From Hyphomicrobiales bacterium (GTDB lineage: Bacteria > Pseudomonadota > Alphaproteobacteria > Rhizobiales > Beijerinckiaceae): a DNA stretch of 64,000 bases. The translations under genes and the position numbers were made by a program. The notes under the pieces are model-generated. The model was not told where the DNA came from and made no database searches. It was given only the letters and a program-made list of their open reading frames with translations. Shown in pieces: positions 46,361 through 56,601 of this stretch. The stretch covers positions 32,467 to 96,466 of the forward strand of contig JAFBAS010000078.1 of assembly GCA_019247605.1 (NCBI GenBank), given 5' to 3'. Position 1 is the first letter of the stretch. Every line of letters starts with the position of its first letter.

Positions 46361-47815
46361 CTAAAAGGATCCAAGCATCGAACCCAACAGGATAACGACA
46401 GCCAAGGCGATGATCGGCCCCACGATGTTGGCCATCGCGATGTCGAAGTAACTCTGGCGGTGGGTCGAGCCGCAGACCGCAAGTAGTGTCACGACAGCGC
46501 CATTGTGAGGCAGGCTGTCCAGTGTGCCGGAGCCGATCACAGCAATGCGGTGCATGAGTGCGGGCTGGATACCGGTCGTCTGGGCGATTTGCAGGTAGGT
46601 CTCTCCAAGAGCATCGAGCGCAATCGTCAACCCACCGGACGCCGATCCCGTTAGGGCAGCAAGCACGTTCGTAGCGATCGCAAGCGATACGAGAGGTCCG
46701 CCCGATATCGATAGCACCCAGTCGCGCACTGCTTCGAAGGAGGGCAACGCGGCGACAACGGCGCCGAAGCCAACCAAGCTGGCCACACTGAAGATGGGAA
46801 GCACCGAGGCGTTTGCGCCGGCATCCATGCTGGCGCGCAGATTCGGCAATCGGGCTCGATGGAGGACGACAAGTGTGGCGGTCGCGGCTGCGAGCGCGAC
46901 GGCGACCGACCAGACTCCAGCAACGCCAGCAAGGGATGTGCGGCCCCAGCGCTCTTCTGCGAGAAACGAGAAGTCGAGACGGGGCAGGACAAGCAGCGAC
47001 ATCAGCAGGTTCACGCCAATAACGACGACGAGCGGGGCGATCGCGTAGCCGATCGACGGCGGCGCGGCGCTGTGTTTGCCATGTGCTATCTCAGCCGGGT
47101 CGAACTCATGAGAGGATGTCGCGCGTTCACGAATGAATTGATCGTCCGCGGCCGTGCCGCCGCCGAGTTCCGGTTGTGCGCCGTAGCCTTCACCGGATTT
47201 GCGCGCCGCCGCCTCGGCACGCCCGAGCCACAATAGGCCGAACACCAGCATGACCGTCGAGGCAATGATCCCCAATCCCGGCGCTGCAAATGGCGTGGTC
47301 CCGAAGAAGGGCATGGGAATCGTGTTTTGTATGGCCGGCGTTCCGGGCATTGCAGACATCGTGAACGTGGACGTGCCCAGCGCGATCGTAGCCGGCATAA
47401 GCCGGCGCGGGATGTTGGCTGCACGGAACAACTCCTGCGCCATCGGCGCCAAGACGAAAAAGGCGATGAAAAGGCTAACGCCACCGTAGGTGACGAGAGC
47501 GCCCGCAAGCACGACGGCGAGGATGGCGCGCCGATGCCCGAGTTTGCCGTTCATGAAATGCGCGATCGCTTGCACCGATCCGCTGTCGTCCATCAGCTTA
47601 CCGAACAGCGCTCCGAGCAAAAATATGGGGAAGAATTGTGCGATGAACTGTGCGGCACTGCCCATGAAAGTCTGCGTCCAGTGGGCGAGCAGGGGCTCTC
47701 CGGCGAAAGCCGCGGCGATGAGTGCAGCGGCTGGTGCGAGGAGCAGCACGCTCCAGCCGCGGAATGAAAGCCAGATGAGAAGACCAAGCGCAGCTACGAT
47801 TCCGACGAGTCCCAT
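46361..47815 (-). CDS. GntP-family permease
   Basis: 484 residues with about 12 hydrophobic segments; GntP-type motifs GALFGKLMDDSGSVQAIAHF, VTYGGVSLFIAFFVLAPMAQ and ALTGSASGGLTIALDALG. Symports gluconate or related hydroxy acids with H+. Its start is 3 nt after the patatin gene stop, so they form one transcript; a hydroxybutyrate-like substrate would fit (inference). A cytoplasmic loop of about 60 residues in the middle is longer than in E. coli GntP. Confidence 0.85.
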   Translation of the reverse strand: MGLVGIVAALGLLIWLSFRGWSVLLLAPAAALIAAAFAGEPLLAHWTQTFMGSAAQFIAQFFPIFLLGALFGKLMDDSGSVQAIAHFMNGKLGHRRAILAVVLAGALVTYGGVSLFIAFFVLAPMAQELFRAANIPRRLMPATIALGTSTFTMSAMPGTPAIQNTIPMPFFGTTPFAAPGLGIIASTVMLVFGLLWLGRAEAAARKSGEGYGAQPELGGGTAADDQFIRERATSSHEFDPAEIAHGKHSAAPPSIGYAIAPLVVVIGVNLLMSLLVLPRLDFSFLAEERWGRTSLAGVAGVWSVAVALAAATATLVVLHRARLPNLRASMDAGANASVLPIFSVASLVGFGAVVAALPSFEAVRDWVLSISGGPLVSLAIATNVLAALTGSASGGLTIALDALGETYLQIAQTTGIQPALMHRIAVIGSGTLDSLPHNGAVVTLLAVCGSTHRQSYFDIAMANIVGPIIALAVVILLGSMLGSF

Positions 47816-47818
47816 TCG

Positions 47819-48883
47819 TCAAACCTGCTGCAACAGCACGTTCAGATCCATCGAAGAGCGCTTGCCGATATTCTTGCTGTCCGATGTCAGGAAAGTCTCG
47901 GCAGCACGGCGTCCCTCCTCGCGGAGCATGCAAAGGAAGTCCCATTCGGCGTTGAACTTCGAGGATGCACCAAGCTCGGCAAGAACCTTGCTCGAGATGA
48001 GATGAATGCGCATTTTGGCCCATTTGCGTCCCTCGGAGCTCCCCGGGTCCGCCACCTGCCGCAACAACGCGATCATGCGCAGTTCCTTGAGCAGGGTGGC
48101 ATTGAACGAAACTTCGTTTAGCCGGTCGAGGATTTCGCGCGCGGAGCGTGGTGTCCCAGGTCGTTCGATCGGATTGACCGCGACGAGAAGCGTATCTTGC
48201 GACTCGCAATCGCGCACGAGTGGCGAGATCGTCGGATTGCCAGAATAGCCGCCGTCCCAATAAGGCTCGCCATCGATCTCAATCGCGTGGAATAGAGTTG
48301 GCAGGCAGGCGGATGCAAGCAAGACATCCGGCGTAAGCTCGGAGTTTCGAAACACACGTCCCCGGCCGGTGTGGACGTTCGTCGCGGTCACGAACAACCG
48401 GATCGGAGAGTTCGCGACCTGCGCAAAATCGACCGACTCGGCAAGCGTTTTGCGCAGAGGGTTGGCGCCTGCAAAATTCAGGTCATAAGGCGAGAGGACC
48501 CGGCTCGCCAAATCGAAAGCGAGGTAGAATGGTGATGTATCCAGGGTCCAGCGTCCGAGGAACATGTCCAGGGGGCTTCGCCGGATGGGACTCAGCTGCG
48601 CCGAGTCGGCGACCCGCCGCCAGAACGCGCTCAGTGCGGATTTGGCGCCTGCGGCTCCGTCAGCAGCAAAACCGCTGGCCAGCACGACGGCATTCATCGC
48701 GCCGGCCGACGTGCCGGATATTCCCTCGATGCGCAACCGCGGCTCCTCCAGGAGCCTGTCGAGCACCCCCCAGGTGAATGCGCCATGCGATCCACCGCCC
48801 TGCAGCGCGAGATCGATCAGCACGGGATCGCGCGCTCTACGGACGCGTCGTCTTTGCGGTTCCTTCACGGGCTTGGTCGCCAT
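47819..48883 (-). CDS. Patatin-like phospholipase
   Basis: 354 residues from the ATG at 48883. Patatin domain (about 20-210): oxyanion loop LALQGGGSHGAFTWGVLD, nucleophile GTSAGAMNAVV (GxSxG) and catalytic Asp in WDGGYSGNP. An esterase/phospholipase or PHB-granule-type hydrolase acting in the cytosol; no signal peptide. Relatives of this group (with DUF3734-like C-terminus) lie next to 3-hydroxybutyrate genes in other Hyphomicrobiales. An in-frame start 276 nt upstream would add a Cys/Arg-rich stretch that is unlikely. Confidence 0.85.
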   Translation of the reverse strand: MATKPVKEPQRRRVRRARDPVLIDLALQGGGSHGAFTWGVLDRLLEEPRLRIEGISGTSAGAMNAVVLASGFAADGAAGAKSALSAFWRRVADSAQLSPIRRSPLDMFLGRWTLDTSPFYLAFDLASRVLSPYDLNFAGANPLRKTLAESVDFAQVANSPIRLFVTATNVHTGRGRVFRNSELTPDVLLASACLPTLFHAIEIDGEPYWDGGYSGNPTISPLVRDCESQDTLLVAVNPIERPGTPRSAREILDRLNEVSFNATLLKELRMIALLRQVADPGSSEGRKWAKMRIHLISSKVLAELGASSKFNAEWDFLCMLREEGRRAAETFLTSDSKNIGKRSSMDLNVLLQQV

Positions 48884-49281
48884 TGCGGACTTCAGCCGCT
48901 CCCATGATTTATAGCGCCACGCCGAACTTGAATTCAGCAAAGTCGCGACGCACCAGATGGCTTCAGCATGGCCAAGATCCTGAAGCATATTGCGGCAGCG
49001 TCGCCAAGCAAAGCTGCTCCTGCTCGGCATCCCCGCGCGCAGGTGAGAAGGTCGATGAGTGGGTCGACAAAGTAATGGGAGTGCAGCCGCAGTAATCCAG
49101 ACGCGAAACCTAGTGGGCGCGACCGGTCGGTGGGTATCGGTCGCGCCGCCTCGCGCCAAACACGGGAACTAATTTTTTGCGGCTTTGGAAATCAACAGCT
49201 CGCCCTGGCGCGTTCACCCCAATGCGCAGATACACCCGCCTGGATCATGTCATGTGATCCGAGATTCGAGTCCAATCCTGT
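48884..49281. other. Gene-free region with a 10-bp inverted repeat
   Basis: 398 nt with no convincing gene. GGCGCGACCG (49116-49125) pairs with CGGTCGCGCC (49138-49147), loop of 12 nt, without a T-tract; possibly a transcription end or operator for the patatin-GntP transcript. Nothing else seen. Confidence 0.4.
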
Positions 49282-49665
49282 CTAGGTCTCAACCAGCTTG
49301 GCGCGAAGACGCGAGAATTCCTGGTCTGTAATGGTCCCGGATTTCTTGAGCCGATCGAGTTTCTCGATTTCGTCAGCAACACTGAAGCCGAGTGTCCGGC
49401 GCAGCTCGTCTCGCGTGTGTTGAGCCTGCTGCGCATTGCGCTGCGCCATGCCCCGTCCTTGTGTGATCAAATAGATCAATACGCCGAGATACGACGTCAA
49501 GATCACAACGATTACCCAGGCCGCCTTGCCCCATCCAGAAATGTCGTGGCGTCGAAAAAGATCGCCAAAGATCGTGATAAGTAACCAAAACCATATGACG
49601 AAGGCGAAAATCGTCACCACGTCCGTGAGGAAGTTGGTGAAACTGAAGCCACCTTCAAATAACAT
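49282..49665 (-). CDS. PLDc_N/SHOCT-type small membrane protein
   Basis: 127 residues from the ATG at 49665 (GAGGGGGAC upstream). Two transmembrane segments (about 15-35 FAFVIWFWLLITIFG and 50-70 GWGKAAWVIVVILTSYLGVL) resemble the PLDc_N module, followed by a SHOCT tail: EIEKLDRLKKSGTITDQEFS, RLRAKLVE. SHOCT is a short oligomerisation motif. Function unknown. Start chosen because the upstream ATG gives a poorer ribosome site. Confidence 0.8.
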   Translation of the reverse strand: MLFEGGFSFTNFLTDVVTIFAFVIWFWLLITIFGDLFRRHDISGWGKAAWVIVVILTSYLGVLIYLITQGRGMAQRNAQQAQHTRDELRRTLGFSVADEIEKLDRLKKSGTITDQEFSRLRAKLVET

Positions 49666-49850
49666 GACGTCCCCCTCATTCGCGATCTGCGACGGAATCA
49701 ATCACTACGCCAAAGGCGCGAAATGGAAAAGCCCCGTGGAGCGCAGCATCTTTCCAGGACCGCTCCGCGAGTGCTTGGATTATTCGCAAGAACGCGCGCT
49801 TTGACTCGCTCGCAACTACGCTCGACGATGGTGAAGCAGCCCGCGTCCGC

Positions 49851-50966
<1,116 letters not shown>

Positions 50967-51057
50967 GACGCTTCAAATCCTCGACTTCGGAGAGCCGCCG
51001 CGAATGATCATCCCGCCGCGCGAAAGGCAAGTGTGGGCCTGGGTCGGGGGTGAAAGC

Positions 51058-52416
51058 TCAAGCGAGCGGTGTTCCGTTCTCGAAGCAATAGTAAAGCTTG
51101 GGAAATGAGCGCCGCAGCGCCACCGCCTCGGCTCGCACCCGCTCCGGCTCCTCACCTTCGACCACGATGCGGGCGATGAGTTCGGCAATTTTTGCCATCT
51201 CGACTTCCTTCATGCCGTAGCGGGTGACTTCGATCGTGCCCATGCGAAGTCCGCCGGGATAGTCCCAATCCTCCTTGCGGTCGGACGGCAGCAAATTCTT
51301 GTTAACGATAATGTGGGCGCGCTCGAGCGTCTGCGCCACCTTCAGACCGCGGCCGAAGGCAGTCACGTCCGCGATCGCCTGATGTGTTGTGGTGAATCCC
51401 TTATGCGCGCCGAGCACGGGGATGCCGCGTTCGTGCAAATGCCGCGCCAGGGCTTTTGCGTTGGCGACGATCTGCGCCTGCAGCTTCTCGCCGAAAGCGA
51501 GGGCTTCGGCCGTCGCCATGGCGAGCGCGGCCACACGATTGACCTGGTGCGTTGCCGCCCAGACGGGGAAGATCGCGGTGGTGACCGGCCTTGTGATCTC
51601 GGGATCGTCCCACACGATGATGCCAGATTGGGGACCGGAGAAGGTCTTGCCGGCCGAGCCCGTCATGATGTCGGCGCCTTCCCGCAAGGGATCCTGGAAT
51701 TGGCCCCCGCCGATGAGGCCCAGTTGATGGGCGGCATCGAAGAACAGCCTGCCACCCCATTCGCCGATCACTTCCTTCATCTCCACAACCGGCTGCGGAA
51801 ACAATGTCATGGAAAGGCCAAGGGCGACGAGCTTCGGCCGGACCAAGGGTGCGATGTTGCGAAACAGGTCGATATCGACAACGAGCTCTTGCGGATCGAA
51901 AGGAATATCGACGATCTTGCGGCCCATCGCGCCGGCAGGACCATCCATGCGGTTCGACGAATGGCCGCCGACCGGCTGAGCCGCGGACATGATCACGTCG
52001 CCCGGCTCGCTGAGCGCGGTGTAGACGACGGCGTTGCCGATCATCGAGGCACATAGCCGATGATCGGCATAAGCGCAGCGAAAGTGCTTTTTCAGAAGCT
52101 CGACGCAAAGCGCCTCGACTTCGTCGATATGGCGCGTGCCGGCAAACCAGCGGTTCACCTTTCCGATATGGCCTTCCGCCGCACGTGTGCCGATCTCGGC
52201 CGACAGGAGAGCGCGCACCGTGGGGCTCGTCGGCGCCTCTGGCGCGAGAAGGTTGATGCATTCCTCCCCTCGCCAGGCGGCGTTTCGCGCTACCGCTTCT
52301 TGAATTTTTTGGCCCATCTCACGCGCGTCGGCGCACGCTTCGATGAGGTCACGCGCGGCAGAAAGCGCATCGTTGTCATGAATTTCAAGACGGTTCGGGC
52401 GTTCGGGGCGATTCAT
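51058..52416 (-). CDS. SHMT-like PLP-dependent enzyme
   Basis: 452 residues from the ATG at 52416 (GGAGAGCTCG). Fold type I PLP enzyme related to serine hydroxymethyltransferase: DAAHQLGLIGGG (PLP Asp), Schiff-base Lys in GSAGKTFSGPQSGI and the conserved Arg in GLRMGTIEVTRYG. But the SHMT substrate tyrosines (YPGKRYYGG) are replaced (HIGKVNRWFAG) and the Lys is preceded by Gly instead of His, so it may be an aldolase, racemase or other SHMT paralogue rather than folate-dependent GlyA. Reaction not assigned. 91 nt before the FGase-DUF1244 gene on the same strand. Confidence 0.75.
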   Translation of the reverse strand: MNRPERPNRLEIHDNDALSAARDLIEACADAREMGQKIQEAVARNAAWRGEECINLLAPEAPTSPTVRALLSAEIGTRAAEGHIGKVNRWFAGTRHIDEVEALCVELLKKHFRCAYADHRLCASMIGNAVVYTALSEPGDVIMSAAQPVGGHSSNRMDGPAGAMGRKIVDIPFDPQELVVDIDLFRNIAPLVRPKLVALGLSMTLFPQPVVEMKEVIGEWGGRLFFDAAHQLGLIGGGQFQDPLREGADIMTGSAGKTFSGPQSGIIVWDDPEITRPVTTAIFPVWAATHQVNRVAALAMATAEALAFGEKLQAQIVANAKALARHLHERGIPVLGAHKGFTTTHQAIADVTAFGRGLKVAQTLERAHIIVNKNLLPSDRKEDWDYPGGLRMGTIEVTRYGMKEVEMAKIAELIARIVVEGEEPERVRAEAVALRRSFPKLYYCFENGTPLA

Positions 52417-52630
52417 CGAGCTCTCCTTCGGGGATGCCGCTCTCCTGGGTCGACTTGAATACTTTACGAGCTTCAGCCTTTCGCGCATCAAAAACGAGAC
52501 CCGCATCCGTTCGACTGAAGCTCGGCGCGTCGGCCCTCGCTTGCCGGCGCACCGCGCTTGCGCGCTCTGCGCGCTCGATTAAGTTCAAGAGTTGCCGACG
52601 CCCCGCCGGCCCAGATCCCAGGAGTGCGTC

Positions 52631-53398
52631 ATGTTGAATCTGTCCGAAATTATGCAGTCGGCCCAAGGCGGCCAAGCCATCCCCAATATTTCAAAGCAAT
52701 TCGGGTTGACGCCTGAGCAAACTCAAGCCGCCATTAACGCTCTTCTTCCTGCTTTTTCAGTGGGCTTGCAGAATCAGGCCCAAAACATGGGTTCGTTGTC
52801 GCAAATTATCGGCGCAATGCTGGGAGGCCAACACGCAACCACCTTCGATGATCCGAGCTCCCACCTCAACCAGCAGACCGTGAGCGCCGGCAATGACGTT
52901 CTCGGCCAGCTCTTCGGCCCTGGCCAGGCGACGTCGGCGATCGTGCAGCAGGTCTCGAAGGCGACAGGCATCAACCCGGGCACGCTCATGGCGATGATGC
53001 CGATCATCGCGAGCATGCTCATGAGCGGGATGTTCAAATCCGCCACGAACCAGGGTCTCGGCGGCCTTCTGGGACAACTCGCTTCAAGTGCCTTCGGTGG
53101 TGCCGCCGGCACGATGCCCGCGGCGCAAGCGCAGCCGGCAGGAGGAGAACTCGGCGGCATCTTGAGCAACGTCGTGGGAAACATGATGCATGGTGTTCAG
53201 CCGGGTGGAGGGGCCGCTGCGCCACAATCCGGAGCTCCCGCGAGCGGCGTGCCGGGCATGAACCCCGCGATGCAAGCGGGGCTCGAAGTCTTGACTGGGA
53301 TGTTCAAGACGGGAGCACAGGTGCAGAGCGCGCATATGTCAGCGGTGCAGGACATCCTCAATGCTTACATGAGAGGCGTGAGCGGCAAAGGTTCATGA
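52631..53398 (+). CDS. DUF937-like protein with Gly/Pro/Ala-rich tail
   Basis: 255 residues from the ATG at 52631 (CCAGGAG upstream). The first ~160 residues match DUF937-type proteins: MLNLSEIMQSAQGGQAIPNI, QFGLTPEQTQAAINALLPAF, VSKATGINPGTLMAMMPIIA, followed by a low-complexity Gly-Ala-Gln segment. No signal peptide. Function unknown. Confidence 0.8.
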   Translation: MLNLSEIMQSAQGGQAIPNISKQFGLTPEQTQAAINALLPAFSVGLQNQAQNMGSLSQIIGAMLGGQHATTFDDPSSHLNQQTVSAGNDVLGQLFGPGQATSAIVQQVSKATGINPGTLMAMMPIIASMLMSGMFKSATNQGLGGLLGQLASSAFGGAAGTMPAAQAQPAGGELGGILSNVVGNMMHGVQPGGGAAAPQSGAPASGVPGMNPAMQAGLEVLTGMFKTGAQVQSAHMSAVQDILNAYMRGVSGKGS

Positions 53399-53512
53399 AA
53401 ACGCTCATTGCGGAGCTTTGTGGTTACACTCTCGCACGATACCCATTTCGACCGCGGGCACGAAGATCGGGGAATAAGACGCCCGGGCGTGCGTGCAGCG
53501 ATTGTCGCGAAT

Positions 53513-54883
53513 TCAGATCTCCGCCTCGGTGAAGATGGGGTCGATCTTCTCGCCCCATTGCTTGTGATAGGCCTCGAGCCAAACTTCGGCCGAGCTTCGC
53601 TTGCGCTCGACGAAGCTTTCGAGCGGCGCGAGATAGCGTGTCTCATCGAAGCTGTGGTGGTCGCGGCGGGCGCGCTGCTTCAGTCCAGCGCGCGACAAAT
53701 CGAGGGCCTGGCGGGCAAGATCGTTCACGATCCCTCCGCGAAAGGGGGCGCAGAGCGCCAATTTGGGCACGGCGTCCCGCATCGCTTGGCGCTCGGAGGC
53801 GGTCCAATCCTTCACGAGCTCGTAAGCGGCATCGAGGCTCGTTTCGTCATAGAGTAATCCCACCCAGAATGCGGGCAATGCGAGGATATGGGCGGGTAAG
53901 CCGCAATCGGCGCCGCGCATCTCGAGATAGCGCTTGAGCCGCACTTCCGGGAACAAGGTGCCGATGTGGTTCACCCAGTCCGACATCGTGGCGCGCTCGC
54001 CCGGAAGCGCCTCGAGCTTGCCGGCTAGCAGGTCGCGGAAAGAAGCCCCCGCTACATTGTGATAGGTGTCGTCTCGCTTGACGAAATACATCGGCACATC
54101 GAGCGCGTAATCGACGTAGCGCTCGAACCCCATCCCGTCCTCGAAAACGAACGGCACCATGCCGGAACGCTGGTTGTCGGTGTCGCGCCAGATTTCCGAG
54201 CGCATGGACAGATAACCGTTCGGCCTTCCTTCCGAGAACGGCGAATTGGCGAAGAGCGCGGTCGCCACGGGCTGCAAAGCAATCGACACCCTGAGCTTCT
54301 TCACCATGTCGGCTTCGGAAGAAAAGTCGAGGTTGACCTGCACGGTCGCGGTGCGCAGCATCATGTCGAGTCCGCGCCCGCCGACCGTCGGCATATAAGC
54401 GCGCATAATGTCGTAGCGTTGCTTTGGCATGATCGGCGTCTGGGCGCGCGTCCATGTCGGGGAGTGACCCAGCCCAAGAAACGCCACGCCGATGGGACGG
54501 GCGACCACATGCAGCCGGTCGAGATGATCCTTGAGCTCGAGCTCGGTGTCGTGAACCGTCTCGAGCGGTGCGCCGGACAATTCGAATTGACCGCCCGGCT
54601 CGAGTGAGATCGCCCCTAGGCCCGCTCCATCGGCAAGGCCAATGAGCTTGTCGCCATCAAGGATCGGCTCCCATCCAAGGCTACCTTGCATGCCGGCAAG
54701 CAGCGCGCGAATGCCGCGTTCCCCCGCATAAGGCACGGGCGCATGGTCAGCCCGATAGAACGGAAATTTTTCATGCTCGGTGCCGATACGATACTCGCTC
54801 CTTGGCTTGCAGCCTTTCGCGATCCAGGCGACGAGCTGGTCGCGGCTCTCGATCGGCGTCGTGTCCGAGACGTCGCGCGCCAT
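53513..54883 (-). CDS. gshA: Glutamate-cysteine ligase (class III)
   Basis: 456 residues, the length of the alphaproteobacterial/plant GCL class. RIGTEHEKFPFYRADHAPVP, SLEPGGQFELSGAPLETVHD and GLGHSPTWTRAQTPIMPKQR are signature segments. Makes gamma-glutamylcysteine from Glu, Cys and ATP, the first step of glutathione, in the cytosol; gshB is not in the window. Alternative near starts are few. Its promoter should lie in the 200-nt gap upstream. Confidence 0.95.
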   Translation of the reverse strand: MARDVSDTTPIESRDQLVAWIAKGCKPRSEYRIGTEHEKFPFYRADHAPVPYAGERGIRALLAGMQGSLGWEPILDGDKLIGLADGAGLGAISLEPGGQFELSGAPLETVHDTELELKDHLDRLHVVARPIGVAFLGLGHSPTWTRAQTPIMPKQRYDIMRAYMPTVGGRGLDMMLRTATVQVNLDFSSEADMVKKLRVSIALQPVATALFANSPFSEGRPNGYLSMRSEIWRDTDNQRSGMVPFVFEDGMGFERYVDYALDVPMYFVKRDDTYHNVAGASFRDLLAGKLEALPGERATMSDWVNHIGTLFPEVRLKRYLEMRGADCGLPAHILALPAFWVGLLYDETSLDAAYELVKDWTASERQAMRDAVPKLALCAPFRGGIVNDLARQALDLSRAGLKQRARRDHHSFDETRYLAPLESFVERKRSSAEVWLEAYHKQWGEKIDPIFTEAEI

Positions 54884-55084
54884 GCCGAACTGCTCCTCTT
54901 ACGAATGATGCGAATGGGGCAATGTCGCTCGGCAAGCCGCTGATGCGATCACCCGCCCGCCTTGGGGAAAAATCTACATATGTGCTTCGCAAGGATGCCG
55001 CAATGTCGCCACGCGCCGAAGGGGCGGGAACACACGATCTCGTGTTCGCGCAAGAACATCGGGGCCGCCCGGCGTCATTCGAGA

Positions 55085-55840
55085 TCAGGCTGGACCGCTG
55101 CCCCAATCCCCAAGGCACGCTTGCACGAGAGCGAGCGCCGCGACGGCCGCGGTGTCGGCGCGCATGATACGAGGTCCAAGCGAGAGGCGCAGCGTTTGCG
55201 GCCTTTGGAGAAGCGAGATGCGCTCCTCCTCGCCAAAGCCGCCTTCCGGACCGATGAGGACAGCGAGCGGGCCCCGTCGCGCCGTCCCGAGCATGCGAAT
55301 GGGGTCGTGGCTTTCCGCGGCCTCGTCGCAGAAAATCAAGAGACGGGAGGGCTCGAGCCCGCCGACCGCCTTTCCCAGCGCGAGCGGGCGCGCTTCGAAC
55401 TCGGGGACGGAAAGAATGCCGCATTGCTCTGCGGCCTCGACCATATTGGCCTGAAGCCGCGCCCCATTGACTTTGGCAACCTGCGTGTGGCGGGTGACCA
55501 CGGGCACGAGCCGTGAAACGCCCATTTCAACCGCTTTTTGCACCATATAGTCGAAACGCGCTTGTTTAAGCGGCGCAAAGAGAAGGTGAAGATCGCCCGG
55601 CGACGTCTGTTGGCGCGTCGCGTTTACGAGTTCGAGCCTGGTCGTTCTTTTGCTTTGGCCGGCAATGCGAGCGAGCCATTCGCCGTGGCGCCCGTTGAAG
55701 ACGCGAAGCGCCGCACCGGCGCCAAGGCGAAGTACGTGGCGAATATAATGGTCCTGCGGCTTCGAGAGTTCGACCTGTCGACCTTCGGCCAGATCGGCCT
55801 CGACGAAAAGCCTGCAGGCACCAAGGTCTTGTGCGCCCAT
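55085..55840 (-). CDS. rsmE: 16S rRNA m3U1498 methyltransferase
   Basis: 251 residues. An N-terminal PUA-like region (DHYIRHVLRLGAGAALRVFN) and a C-terminal SPOUT knot with VLIGPEGGFGEEERISL and LGPRIMRADTAAVAALALVQ. Methylates N3 of U1498 in 16S rRNA. Starts MGAQDLGACRLFVEADLAEG; a later ATG is not apparent. Usual alphaproteobacterial neighbourhood is gshA-rsmE-ubiA, as here. Confidence 0.95.
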   Translation of the reverse strand: MGAQDLGACRLFVEADLAEGRQVELSKPQDHYIRHVLRLGAGAALRVFNGRHGEWLARIAGQSKRTTRLELVNATRQQTSPGDLHLLFAPLKQARFDYMVQKAVEMGVSRLVPVVTRHTQVAKVNGARLQANMVEAAEQCGILSVPEFEARPLALGKAVGGLEPSRLLIFCDEAAESHDPIRMLGTARRGPLAVLIGPEGGFGEEERISLLQRPQTLRLSLGPRIMRADTAAVAALALVQACLGDWGSGPA

Positions 55841-56112
55841 GCCGTGCTGATCCTGTGCGGTGTCCGCGAGGTTGAGGGTGCGTCATGGCCGCGCGACCTC
55901 GTCAAGGCAAGCCAAACCCTTTCCCATCTCGGATTTCCAGCCGATTTTCGCCGGGCTGCTCCACCCCGATCGTGGGTAGCGCCCTCAATTGCGCCTTTTT
56001 TTCTTGCAACTTCCCCGCGCTCGAATGTTGGGTTTGACCGAATCCAAGCTCCTGCAGGTTGCGCCGCATCGCCGTGACCGTTAATGACCGCTCCGATTTG
56101 GGGAGGATCTTG

Positions 56113-56601
56113 ATGCCAGCATCGATACGATTTTCACCGCATCTGCGCAGGCTTTTCGGCGCGACATTGTTCGCGACGCTCGCGCTTCCTCCCGCGGCGT
56201 TTGCACAGGTGTCATCGGATTGTCAGAAGGGGGGCGAACTCTTCAAGGCGCGGATCGTCTGGATCGAGAAGATCCAGGGGTTGCCGAGGAAAAAGACTGA
56301 CCCGGTTACGGCCTGCACGCTTTTCAACAATCTCAGCAGCGCCAACGCGAAAGTGCTCGCCTGGGCCAAGGCCAACAAGGATTGGTGCGCGATCGAAGAC
56401 ACTCAAATCGCGGGTCTCGAGGCGGAATCGACCAATGTCGGGAATATCCGCGGCAAGGCATGTGCCGCCGCCGCGCAATACACAAAGCTGAAGGCCGAGG
56501 CCGAACGGGCGGCCAAGAATCGGGACAATGATGCGTTCAGCGTCGACATGCATTCCGATCCGCTCGCACCGCCTGTCAAGATACCCCCGAGCGCGCTGTG
56601 A
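56113..56601 (+). CDS. Exported hypothetical protein
   Basis: 162 residues from the ATG at 56113, GGGAGGATC upstream. Signal peptide (FGATLFATLALPPAAFAQVS). Mature part has four Cys (CQKGGELFK, ACTLFNNLS, WCAIEDTQIA, KACAAAAQY), possibly two disulfides, and a helical pattern. No recognised family. GTGA coupling to ubiA. Confidence 0.75.
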   Translation: MPASIRFSPHLRRLFGATLFATLALPPAAFAQVSSDCQKGGELFKARIVWIEKIQGLPRKKTDPVTACTLFNNLSSANAKVLAWAKANKDWCAIEDTQIAGLEAESTNVGNIRGKACAAAAQYTKLKAEAERAAKNRDNDAFSVDMHSDPLAPPVKIPPSAL

